Made by a program: the position numbers and the translations under genes
Notes under the pieces: generated by a model
The model's database searches: none
What the model saw: the letters and a program-made list of their open reading frames with translations, nothing else
Told to the model about the DNA's origin: nothing
Origin: Acidovorax delafieldii
GTDB taxonomy: Bacteria > Pseudomonadota > Gammaproteobacteria > Burkholderiales > Burkholderiaceae_C
DNA length: 64,000 nucleotides
Assembly: GCA_002377855.1 (NCBI GenBank)
Contig: DFQQ01000044.1
Coordinates: 28,258-92,257 of the forward strand
Direction of reading: 5' to 3'
Shown here: one piece after another, positions 42,248 through 50,481 of the stretch
Position numbering within the stretch: the stretch's first letter is position 1
Layout: each line of letters opens with the position of its first letter

Positions 42248-43227
42248 ACATGCGCCTGGACCCCACCGCCCTGCTGCCCACCCTGGCCGACATCGAAGCC
42301 GCCGCCCAGGTCGTGTACCGCGACTTTGCCGCCACGCCCCAGTACCGCTGGGGCCTGCTCAGCCAGCGCCTGGGCACCGACTGCTGGCTCAAGCACGAGA
42401 ACCACACGCCGGTGGGCGCGTTCAAGATCCGTGGCGGCCTGACCTACTTCGATCAGCTCGCGCAGCGCGGCGCGCTGCCCACCGAGGTCATCAGCGCCAC
42501 GCGCGGCAACCACGGCCAGAGCATGGGCTGGGCGGCACGCCGCCACGGCGTGGCCTGCACCATCGTCGTGCCACGCTGCAATTCGGTGGAGAAGAACGCC
42601 GCCATGCGCGCGCTCGGCGTCACGCTCATTGAACACGGGGACGACTTTCAGGAGGCGCGTGAGCACGCCATCCAGCTCGCCGCCCAGCGCGGCGCCCACA
42701 TGGTGCCCAGTTTCCATACCGACCTGCTGCGCGGCGTGGCTACCTACTGGTGGGAGTTTTTGCGCGCCGTGCCGCAGCTCGACGTGGTGTACGTGCCCAT
42801 CGGCCAGGGCTCGGGCGCGTGCTCGGCCATCGCCGCCAAGCTGGCGCTGCAGCACCCGGTGCGCGTGGTGGGTGTGGTCAGCAGCCACGCCACCACCTAT
42901 GCCGATTCACTGGCCGCAGGCCGTGTGGTCGAGGCGCCGGTCACCACCCAACTGGCCGACGGCATGGCCTGCCGCGTGGCCGATGCCGAGGCCCTGGCTG
43001 TGCTGGCCCCGCACATCGACCACATCGTGCAGGTGAGCGACGCCGAGGTGGCCACTGCCATGCGCCATCTCTTCACCGACACGCACAACGTGGCCGAGGG
43101 CGCGGGTGCTGCCGCGCTCGCGGCGGCGCTGCAGGAGCGCGGCCCCCTCAAGGGCCAGCACGTGGGCTTGGCATTGACGGGCGGCAACGTGGATGCGCCG
43201 GTCTTCAGTGAGGTGCTGCGCGGCTGA
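42244..43227 (+). CDS. PLP-dependent threonine/serine dehydratase family protein
   Basis: The 327-residue fold type II PLP enzyme has the cofactor Lys61 in HENHTPVGAFKIRGGLTYF. The TRGNHGQSMGWAARRHGVAC segment binds substrate carboxylate, and a glycine loop VPIGQGSGACSAIAAK binds the PLP phosphate. This is the pattern of threonine/serine dehydratases and the related hydroxyectoine-pathway EutB. There is no C-terminal ACT domain, so it is probably a catabolic enzyme. It is coupled to the VOC gene by an ATGA overlap. Confidence 0.88.
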   Translation: MNMRLDPTALLPTLADIEAAAQVVYRDFAATPQYRWGLLSQRLGTDCWLKHENHTPVGAFKIRGGLTYFDQLAQRGALPTEVISATRGNHGQSMGWAARRHGVACTIVVPRCNSVEKNAAMRALGVTLIEHGDDFQEAREHAIQLAAQRGAHMVPSFHTDLLRGVATYWWEFLRAVPQLDVVYVPIGQGSGACSAIAAKLALQHPVRVVGVVSSHATTYADSLAAGRVVEAPVTTQLADGMACRVADAEALAVLAPHIDHIVQVSDAEVATAMRHLFTDTHNVAEGAGAAALAAALQERGPLKGQHVGLALTGGNVDAPVFSEVLRG

Positions 43228-43252
43228 ACGCGGCTGCCGGCGGCGGCGTTTA

Positions 43253-43309
43253 GCTACGGTTTTTATAGCTTTCGTCGCTTGCGTGACAAGCGCCAGCGGC
43301 GGATTTCAT
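43253..43309 (+). repeat. Dispersed repeat family I, copy g
   Basis: GCTACGGTTTTTATAGCTTT, then CGTCGCTTGCGTGACAAGCG, then CCAGCGGCGGATTT matches the family pattern. The CGCTTG...CAAGCG arms can form a hairpin. It fills the gap between the dehydratase and phosphatase genes. Confidence 0.75.
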
Positions 43310-43322
43310 CACAATCCGCCGC

Positions 43323-43994
43323 ATGGGAACCCTCTACCTCGTGCGCCACGGCCAGGCCTCGTTTGGCGCGGACGACTACGACGTGCTCAGCCCCCGAGGC
43401 CACGAGCAGGCCGTGCGCCTGGGCCAGTATTGGCGCACGCGCGGCATGGCCTTCGACGCCGTCATGACCGGTACGCTGCGGCGCCACACCGAGACACTGG
43501 CCGGCATCGCGGAGGGCCTGCAGGCCATGCCAGAAGTGACACGCTGGCCCGGGCTCAATGAGTACGACAGCCATGCGCTCATCTCGGCCATCCACCCCCA
43601 GCCTCTGGGCCCCTCCGACACGCCCGAGCGCTACCGCGCGCACTTCCGCATCCTGTGCGATGCGCTGGCGCAATGGATGGCTGGCGTCATCAGCCCGCAG
43701 GGCATGCCCAGCTGGAGGGAGTTTTCCTCCGGGGTGCGCGCCGTTCTGGACCATGTACGCCACCACCACGCAGGCCAGAACGTGCTGCTGGTCAGCAGCG
43801 GCGGCCCCATCTCGACCGCAGTGGGGGAGGTGTTGGGCACGGCCCCCGAGGTGACGATTGCGCTGAACATGCGCATCCGCAACAGCGCAGTGACAGAGTT
43901 TTCCATCTCGCCCAAACGCCTGATGCTGCAGACGTTCAACACGCTCCCGCACCTGAACGAGCAAGAGCACGTGGAGTGGATCACGCACGCGTGA
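43323..43994 (+). CDS. Histidine phosphatase superfamily protein
   Basis: The 223-residue protein begins with the catalytic motif LYLVRHGQASFG, where the RHG His is phosphorylated. MTGTLRRHTETLAG and the second His region VLLVSSGGPIS correspond to family elements, although the usual SHG reads SSGG. It is a phosphoglycerate-mutase-like phosphatase of unknown substrate. It stands alone on the plus strand, with repeats on both sides. Confidence 0.85.
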   Translation: MGTLYLVRHGQASFGADDYDVLSPRGHEQAVRLGQYWRTRGMAFDAVMTGTLRRHTETLAGIAEGLQAMPEVTRWPGLNEYDSHALISAIHPQPLGPSDTPERYRAHFRILCDALAQWMAGVISPQGMPSWREFSSGVRAVLDHVRHHHAGQNVLLVSSGGPISTAVGEVLGTAPEVTIALNMRIRNSAVTEFSISPKRLMLQTFNTLPHLNEQEHVEWITHA

Positions 43995-44018
43995 GCTATT
44001 GGTCTGAACGATTTCGGC

Positions 44019-44188
44019 CTCGAGGGCCCCTCTGCACGAATCGCCGCGCTGTGTCCATTGCGGTCTCGGGCGGTCTGCGGCGTTGCAAATACTCGCGATA
44101 GCCACGGCTATTGCTGCGTTTTGCGCCGTGCAGCCCATCCCGATCCGCAGCGCACACTTGCCGCTCGATTCGTGCCGAGGGCCCCTAG
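44019..44188 (-). repeat. Family III element, copy 1 (about 170 bp, terminal inverted repeats)
   Basis: The element runs from CTCGAGGGCCCCTCTGCACG to CGTGCCGAGGGCCCCTAG, so its ends are inverted repeats of about 20 bp with one gap. It is about 85 percent identical by eye to the reverse complement of 63502-63669. An internal hairpin reads ATAGCC-AC-GGCTAT. No coding capacity is convincing. The 302-base gap 43995-44296 consists of this element plus a family I copy. Confidence 0.75.
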
Positions 44189-44194
44189 CGCCCG

Positions 44195-44235
44195 AATAAA
44201 AAGCGCCAGCAGCTATCAAATAAATAGCAAATTGA
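44195..44235 (-). repeat. Dispersed repeat family I, copy h (partial, reverse)
   Basis: Read on the minus strand: AATTTGCTATTTATTTGATA followed by GCTGCTGGCGCTTTTTATT. It is a left-half copy directly next to the family III element. Confidence 0.7.
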
Positions 44236-44296
44236 ATCCTGGTGCGTCAAGCCAAGCGGGCGAGCGCATGCCACGCGGCGCAGGCCCCGCTTCGGC

Positions 44297-45139
44297 CTAG
44301 CGCCGCACCGTATCCAGGGGCAGGGCCGCTACCTCTGCCAGCAATGCCGCCAGCGCTTGGCCGGCTGCCTGCACCACCGCCCGGCCCTTGTCGGCAGTGG
44401 CCGCATCGGCCTGCCCCACGGCGCCACTGGCGTGGTAGTCCTCCATCGCCCAGCCCATCTTGGCGCTCTTGCCGTTGCCCAGGATGGCGTAGCGCTCGGC
44501 CCGGTCTTGCGAGGTGGAGCGGAAATGCTGGGCGTGCGGCATGGCCACCGTGTGGGGGGCCAGGTGCAGCATCATTGACGTTTCAATATCGCCCGCGTGG
44601 ATGCCAAAGCGGTGCTCTTGCGCACTGAACAAACCATGCACTTCGGGTGACTGGGGCAGGCTGAACCAGCTGGCGCTGTAGACCAGCAGTCCGTGGCGCT
44701 GGCGCAGCTCGCGGGCCACGATGTCCATCACCGCCACATTGCCGCCGTGGCTGTTGAAGATCAGCAGCTTTTTCACCCCGGCCCGCGCCACGCAGGCACC
44801 CAGCTCGGTCCACAGCGCAATCACCGTGGCGGGCGAGAGGGTGAGCGTGCCGGGGAAACTTTCATGCTCGGTGCTCAGGCCAATGTTTTGCGGCGGCAGG
44901 AACAGCGCGGGCACGTCAGCCCCCAGGTGCGGCAGGGCCGCCTCAATCACGCCCTGCAGCAGCGTGGCATCCACCGACAGCGGCAGGTGCGGGCCGTGCT
45001 GCTCGACGGCAGCCACCGGCAGCACAGCCACCACCTGCTCGGCCTGGGCGGAGCCTTGCATCGCGGCGAAGTCGCGGGTGGACAGGTCGGCCCAGAAGCG
45101 GGAGGGCAACGGCGGCAGGGAGGCGGCATCAGAAGTCAT
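44297..45139 (-). CDS. Creatininase-family amidohydrolase
   Basis: The 280-residue metal-dependent enzyme shows the family's metal ligands in order: VAAVEQHGPHLPLSVDATLL (Glu, His, Asp), GLSTEHESFPGTLTLSP (His), LIFNSHGGNVAVMDIVAREL and GDIETSMMLHLAPHTV (Glu). The family includes creatinine amidohydrolase, mycofactocin MftE and FAPy hydrolase, so the substrate is open. The ATG at 45139 was chosen, with another at 45148. It is divergent from alaX with only 58 bases between the two starts. Confidence 0.88.
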   Translation of the reverse strand: MTSDAASLPPLPSRFWADLSTRDFAAMQGSAQAEQVVAVLPVAAVEQHGPHLPLSVDATLLQGVIEAALPHLGADVPALFLPPQNIGLSTEHESFPGTLTLSPATVIALWTELGACVARAGVKKLLIFNSHGGNVAVMDIVARELRQRHGLLVYSASWFSLPQSPEVHGLFSAQEHRFGIHAGDIETSMMLHLAPHTVAMPHAQHFRSTSQDRAERYAILGNGKSAKMGWAMEDYHASGAVGQADAATADKGRAVVQAAGQALAALLAEVAALPLDTVRR

Positions 45140-45197
45140 GCCCGCCATGGTAGCGGCGCGGCAGCGGCGCCAGTACTCGGCGGCTAACATCACATCC

Positions 45198-45950
45198 ATG
45201 ACCCACGATCTATTCCGACAAGACGCCTACCTGCGCGAGTGCAGCGCCCACATCACCGCCGTGACCGAAGCCGGCATCGTGCTGGACCGCACGGTGTTCT
45301 ACCCCTTGGGCGGTGGCCAGGCGGGCGATAGCGGTGTGCTGGTGCTGGCCGATGGCACCGCAATCACCGTTGCCGACACCCGCAAGGGCAAGGACGCCGA
45401 GGGCAACCCCACCAGCGATATCGTGCATGTGCCAGCCCCCGGGCAGGAGGCCCTGGTGGCCACACTGACGCCGAACACCGCCGTCACGGCCCGCATCGAC
45501 TGGGAGCGCCGCCACCGCATGATGCGGCTGCACACCACCAGCCACCTGTTGTGCCACGTGGTGCCGCAGCTGGTCAACGGCTGCTCCATCACGCCCGACT
45601 ACGCGCGGCTGGACTTTGCCATGACCGACCCGCTGGACAAGGAACAACTCACCGCCGCGGTTGCGGCGCTGGTAGCGGCCGCCCACCCGCTCACGGTGGC
45701 GTCGATCAGCGATGAGGAACTGGACGCCAACCCCACCCTGGTCAAAAGCATGAGTGTGCAGCCCCCGCGCGGCACGGGGCGCATTCGCACCATCCGCATC
45801 GGGGGCGATGGCGATGCGCCGTTGATCGACCTGCAACCCTGCGGCGGTACGCACGTGGCCAACACAGCGGAGATCGGCGCGGTGGTAGTGACCAAGATTG
45901 AGAAGAAAAGCGCCACCACCCGCAGGGTGGTGTTGGGCTTCGCTCCATGA
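45198..45950 (+). CDS. alaX: AlaX, trans-editing alanyl-tRNA hydrolase
   Basis: The 250-residue protein corresponds to the free-standing editing domain of alanyl-tRNA synthetase and removes Ser or Gly wrongly attached to tRNA-Ala. The zinc ligands are His112 and His116 (RLHTTSHLL) and Cys215 and His219 (QPCGGTHVANTAEIG). The N-terminal RTVFYPLGGGQAGDSG is also conserved. The last dozen residues (TTRRVVLGFAP) are encoded by a segment that is repeated 122 bases downstream, so the C-terminus may have been replaced by a repeat. Confidence 0.93.
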   Translation: MTHDLFRQDAYLRECSAHITAVTEAGIVLDRTVFYPLGGGQAGDSGVLVLADGTAITVADTRKGKDAEGNPTSDIVHVPAPGQEALVATLTPNTAVTARIDWERRHRMMRLHTTSHLLCHVVPQLVNGCSITPDYARLDFAMTDPLDKEQLTAAVAALVAAAHPLTVASISDEELDANPTLVKSMSVQPPRGTGRIRTIRIGGDGDAPLIDLQPCGGTHVANTAEIGAVVVTKIEKKSATTRRVVLGFAP

Positions 45951-46099
45951 GCGCAGCGAAAAGCGCTTTTCTTCGGGGTGCACTCATTGGCGCGCAGCGC
46001 CAGTGGGGGCACACCAGAAGCCGCGCCATAGTCGCCACCACCCGCAGGGTGGTGTTGGGCTTTGCTCCATGAGCGCAGCCCAAAGCGCTTTTCTTGGGT
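45912..46099 (+). repeat. Family IV: direct repeat of the alaX 3' end
   Basis: About 66 bases from 45912 recur from 46034 with few changes. Both copies contain a CACCACCC-GCA-GGGTGGTG hairpin, CTCCATGAGCGCAG and AAAGCGCTTTTCTT. The first copy covers the alaX stop codon. The remainder of the 389-base gap up to 46339 shows no gene. Confidence 0.8.
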
Positions 46100-46339
46100 A
46101 TGCCCCCGGTAGCGTGCGGCGCAAGCGCAGCCCTACCCCAAGCCCATCCACGCCCCGCCGCCTGCCAGGTGGGGTTCGTCTTTGCGCCCTGCGCTGCATC
46201 AACAACTGGATACGTTGACAGCGCAGAGCGCGGCTTCCACCCTGTTACCTTTGCCCACCCTGACGCGTTGAACCCAGCAACGGCCCACGGCACCCTGTGG
46301 TGTGCTGCGCCCCAGCCAACTTTCTGATCCGACTCTGCC

Positions 46340-49300
46340 ATGCCTGCCCCGCTGCGCGCCCTGCTGCGCCACCCCACGCTCCTCGCCCTGCGGCAACGCC
46401 GCTGGTTCAAGCCCGCCACCCGGGCTATGGCTGCACTGCTGGGGGTGTGGGCCTTGTGCTGGCTGGCGGTGCCGCCCCTGCTCAAGGGGCCGCTCGAGCG
46501 CATCGCCAGTGAGCAGCTGGGCCGCACCGTCACTGTGGGCTCTCTGGACTTCAAGCCCTGGTCGCTGGAACTGACCTTGCAAGACATCGCGGTGGCCGGC
46601 GCGCAGGATGGCCCGCCGCAGCTCACCATCGGGCGGGTGTACGTGGATGCGGAGCTGCAGTCGCTGCTGCGCCTGGCCCCCGTGGTGGATGCCTTCACCG
46701 TGGAACGGCCCGTATTGCGCATTGCCCACCGTGGTGCCGGGCGCTACGACGTGGACGATGTGGTGGCCAGGCTCACAGCACCTTCAGACAAGCCCCCCGC
46801 CACCGAGCCCGCGCGGCTGGCGCTGTACAACCTGTCGTTGACCGACGGGCGTGTGGACTTTACCGACCAGGAGCAGGGCAAGACCCATGTCGTGCACAAC
46901 GTGCTGCTGAGCGTGCCCTTCATCAGCACGCTGGCAGACAAGAAAGAGATAAGGCTGGAGCCCCGACTGGCGTTTTCGCTGGAGGGAAGCCACTTTGACT
47001 CCTCGGCCCAAAGCACGCCTTTTGCCCAGACCGGGCACGCCGAGGCCCACATCCGCTGGGACGATCTGAACCTGGCGCCCTACCTGGGTTATCTGCCGGC
47101 CAGCCTGCCGTTCAAGGTGCACGGCGGCATTCTGGACGTGGACATGAAGCTGGCCTTTGAACAGGCGCCGCGCATTGCCGTCAAGCTCTCTGGCAAGGTG
47201 CACACCCGCGATGTGCGACTGACGGACCGCGAGGGCCAGGACCTGCTGGCGTATGAGCGACTGGCGGTGGACATGACGGATGTGCGCCCGCTGGACCAGG
47301 TGGTAGAGCTGGCCCAGGTGGAACTGACCGCCCCCGTGCTGCACGCCCGGCGCAACGCCGCAGGGCTGCTGAACCTGGCGCAATGGGCTGATGCACCGGG
47401 GACTGCGCGTGCTGCTGCGGCTGCCACCGCCGCCACGGCTGCACGCGCTCCTGCCTTCGCTCCTGCCTTCAATTCAGCGCCCGGCGGTGCCAGTGACGCC
47501 ACGGCAGTGAACACGCCAGCCGCCAGCGCAGCCGCCCCCGCGGCCACGCAAGCATCCGCACCCACATCCAGCCCTGCCCGTCTGGGCGCCGCGGATGCTG
47601 CCTCCCGCCCCTCTCCGGCAGGCAAGACCGCACCCAAGGCCTCAGTGCCCCCTGCAGCGCCGTGGAGGGTGACCGTCGCCCGCGCCACAGTGCAAAAGGG
47701 CACGGTGCACTGGGAAGACCAGACCACGCGACCCGCAGCTGCGCTGCAGGCCCGCAACCTGGCGCTGGAATTGACCCACCTGGCCGTGCCGCTGCAAAAG
47801 CCCGTGGCTTTCAAAGGCGCGTTCGTGCTGCCAGCACAGGCTGCTGCCCCAGCCACTGAGGCAGCGCCCGAGAGCAAGCTTGCCTTTGAAGGCGAAGCGA
47901 CCAACCAGCGAGCGCAGGTGCAGATCACCACCGAGGCCCTGGCGCTGCAGCTGGCCGCGCCCTATACAGCCCCATACCTGGAACCGGCCCTGGCCGGCCA
48001 GCTCACCGGCACCGTGGGGCTGCAATGGCAGGCCCCCGCCGCAGGCCAAAACGCCACGGGCGTGACGGTGACGGCCGGACCACTGGCGTTGGAGCAATTC
48101 ACCCTGCGCCAGGGCAACAAGGCGCTGGCCAGTTTGGCCAAGCTGGAGATCCAGGGCGCCCAGGTGCGGCCCGACGAGCGCACCGTGGTGCTGGAGTCGC
48201 TGAGCCTGAACGCCCCCAAACTGGCGGTGGAGCGCGCGCGCGACGGACGCTGGATGTACGAGCGCTGGACCAAGGCGCCGGGGGCTGCCGCTTCAGCGAG
48301 CACGCCGGCGGGCGCATCGGCCGGCACCGCCACGACAGTGGCCGAAGCCCCCTGGGTGGTGCGCGTGGGCGACCTGGCACTGCAAGGCGGCGCTGTGGGT
48401 TTTTCCGACAGCGCCCAGCCCCGGCCCGTCGCGCTGGAGGTATCAGGCCTTGAAGTACGCGCCAAAGACCTGGCGACCGACAGCGCCAAGCCCGGCGCTT
48501 TCACGCTGAGCGCACGGGCGGCGTCGGGCCAGGGCACGACGGGCAAGATTGACTACCAGGGCACCCTGGCCCTGCAACCCGTGGCCACCCAGGGCAAGCT
48601 GGACGCCATGCGGGTCCCCGTGCACGGGCTGGACGGCTATCTGGCGAACCAGCTCGCCATCCAACTGCTGCGCGCCGATGTGGGTTTTAGAGGCCAGCTG
48701 GCGTTTTCGCAGTCAGCCCAAGGGCCAAGCCTGAAACTGGTGGGCGATGCCGCCATTGAAGAACTCAAGGCCAACAGCACCGCCGCGTCCACTCCGCTGA
48801 CCGAAGCCCAGGTGGGTGAAGAACTGCTGGCCTGGAAGAGCCTGAACCTGCGCGGCCTGAACGTGGCCACCGCGCCCGGTGCAGCGCCCCGGGTGCAGGT
48901 GAGTGAAACCAGCGTGCTCGACTTCTTCGCCCGCATCACGATCAATGAAGCGGGCCGCATCAACCTGCGCGACATCGTCAAGGGCGAGGCAGAGCCGGCA
49001 GCACCAGCCGGGACCAGCGCCCCAGCGGGCAGCACCGCCGCGGCCTCGGCAGCGCCGCCCAGTGCCGGGGGGGCCCCGCAGGTGAACGCCGTGGCGGCGT
49101 CTGCGCCCCTCTCTGTGCCTGCCGCCAGCGCAGCGACGTCCGCCTCTGCCTCTCAGCCTGTGCAGGCCGCTGCCCGCGATCCGCTGGCGCCGGTGGTGCA
49201 GTTCGGACCGGTGAGCATGGTCAACGGCAAGGTGCTGTTCTCCGACTTCTTCATCAAGCCCAACTACTCTGCCGACCTGACCGAGCTGACTGGCAAGCTC

Positions 49301-50365
49301 AGCGCCTTCTCGTCGCAAGCGCCGGGTGGCGAGCCCGAGCTGGCCTCGCTGGAACTGCTGGGGCGCGCCGAGGGGTCGGCATCGCTGGAAGTGACGGGCA
49401 AGCTCAACCCCTTGGCCAAGCCCCTGGCGCTCGACATCAAGGGCAAGGTGCGTGACCTGGACCTGCCCCCGCTGTCACCCTACTCGGTGAAGTACGCCGG
49501 CCACGGTATCGAACGCGGCAAGCTCAGCGTGGACGTGGCCTACAAGGTCTTGCCCAACGGGCAGCTCACTGCCAGCAATCGCATCGTGCTGAACCAGCTG
49601 ACCTTTGGCGAGCCCGTGGCGGGCGCGCCCAACAGCCTGCCGGTGCGCCTGGCGGTGGCACTGCTGGCCAACCGCAACGGCGTCATCGATCTGGATCTGC
49701 CCATCAGCGGCTCGCTCAACGACCCGCAGTTTCGCATCGGGCCGGTGATTGGCAAAGTCATCGTCAACCTGATCGGCAAGGCCCTGACTTCGCCCTTCAG
49801 CCTGCTGGCCAGCGCCTTTGGCGGCGGCGAAGAAATGAGCAGCGTGACCTTCGCGCCCGGCAGCGCAGCGCTCAGCCCCGAGGCAGAGCAAAACCTGGCC
49901 AAAGTGGCCAAGGCGCTCGCCGACCGCCCCACCCTGCGCCTCACGGTGACGGGCACAGCCAACCTGGCCGAAGAACGCGAAGGGCTGCAACGTGAACAGC
50001 TGCAGCAACTGGTGCGTGCTGAAAAGCGCCGCGCCCAGCCCGACAGCACCGCGCCGGTGAGCGCCGAGGAATACCCGGTTTTGCTCAAGGCCGTGTATGG
50101 CCGCGCCAATATTCCCAAGCCGCGCAATCTGGTGGGGCTGGCCAAGGACCTCACGGTCCCTGAAATGGAGGCCTTGTTGATGGCCCACCAGCCCGCCACG
50201 GAAGCCCTGGCGGCCGACCTGGCTGCGGAGCGCGGCCATGCCATCCAGCGCTACCTGGCAGCGCAGAAACTGCCCCTGGAGCGACTCTTTCTGGCGGCCC
50301 CCAAGACGGGCAGCCAAGTGCCCAAAGGCGCACCCCGTGCAGAGCTGAGCCTGGCCACGCAATAA
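46340..50365 (+). CDS. DUF748 / AsmA-like envelope protein
   Basis: This 1341-residue protein has one N-terminal membrane helix (about residues 29-50) and a long, presumably periplasmic body. The start VTVGSLDFKPWSLELTLQDI is typical of DUF748, and the core near 1080-1180 (GRIGP-type NDPQFRIGPVIGKVIVNLIG) is typical of the AsmA-like group. Two Ala/Pro-rich linkers (about residues 355-440 and 890-950) separate the domains. Related proteins are thought to help lipid transport between membranes. The gene is monocistronic, and its role here is inferred from family only. Confidence 0.85.
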   Translation: MPAPLRALLRHPTLLALRQRRWFKPATRAMAALLGVWALCWLAVPPLLKGPLERIASEQLGRTVTVGSLDFKPWSLELTLQDIAVAGAQDGPPQLTIGRVYVDAELQSLLRLAPVVDAFTVERPVLRIAHRGAGRYDVDDVVARLTAPSDKPPATEPARLALYNLSLTDGRVDFTDQEQGKTHVVHNVLLSVPFISTLADKKEIRLEPRLAFSLEGSHFDSSAQSTPFAQTGHAEAHIRWDDLNLAPYLGYLPASLPFKVHGGILDVDMKLAFEQAPRIAVKLSGKVHTRDVRLTDREGQDLLAYERLAVDMTDVRPLDQVVELAQVELTAPVLHARRNAAGLLNLAQWADAPGTARAAAAATAATAARAPAFAPAFNSAPGGASDATAVNTPAASAAAPAATQASAPTSSPARLGAADAASRPSPAGKTAPKASVPPAAPWRVTVARATVQKGTVHWEDQTTRPAAALQARNLALELTHLAVPLQKPVAFKGAFVLPAQAAAPATEAAPESKLAFEGEATNQRAQVQITTEALALQLAAPYTAPYLEPALAGQLTGTVGLQWQAPAAGQNATGVTVTAGPLALEQFTLRQGNKALASLAKLEIQGAQVRPDERTVVLESLSLNAPKLAVERARDGRWMYERWTKAPGAAASASTPAGASAGTATTVAEAPWVVRVGDLALQGGAVGFSDSAQPRPVALEVSGLEVRAKDLATDSAKPGAFTLSARAASGQGTTGKIDYQGTLALQPVATQGKLDAMRVPVHGLDGYLANQLAIQLLRADVGFRGQLAFSQSAQGPSLKLVGDAAIEELKANSTAASTPLTEAQVGEELLAWKSLNLRGLNVATAPGAAPRVQVSETSVLDFFARITINEAGRINLRDIVKGEAEPAAPAGTSAPAGSTAAASAAPPSAGGAPQVNAVAASAPLSVPAASAATSASASQPVQAAARDPLAPVVQFGPVSMVNGKVLFSDFFIKPNYSADLTELTGKLSAFSSQAPGGEPELASLELLGRAEGSASLEVTGKLNPLAKPLALDIKGKVRDLDLPPLSPYSVKYAGHGIERGKLSVDVAYKVLPNGQLTASNRIVLNQLTFGEPVAGAPNSLPVRLAVALLANRNGVIDLDLPISGSLNDPQFRIGPVIGKVIVNLIGKALTSPFSLLASAFGGGEEMSSVTFAPGSAALSPEAEQNLAKVAKALADRPTLRLTVTGTANLAEEREGLQREQLQQLVRAEKRRAQPDSTAPVSAEEYPVLLKAVYGRANIPKPRNLVGLAKDLTVPEMEALLMAHQPATEALAADLAAERGHAIQRYLAAQKLPLERLFLAAPKTGSQVPKGAPRAELSLATQ

Positions 50366-50481
50366 CGCAGCCCCGCCGCCGCACCGGCTTTCACGGCTCG
50401 CAGCACAATGGCGGCCACCCACGCAAGCGCCCTGCCCGCCACCGGAACCAACCGCGCCGGGCGGGCTCCCACACTGCAACC

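Noticed and set aside
43263..44219. Minus-strand open frame of 318 codons over the phosphatase gene
   Set aside because: It is antisense to a clear histidine phosphatase gene and its N-terminal part is translation of the family III repeat.
45742..46722. Minus-strand open frame covering the alaX 3' end and the gap downstream
   Set aside because: The repeated peptide segments simply reflect the family IV DNA repeat; the remainder is antisense to alaX and the DUF748 gene.
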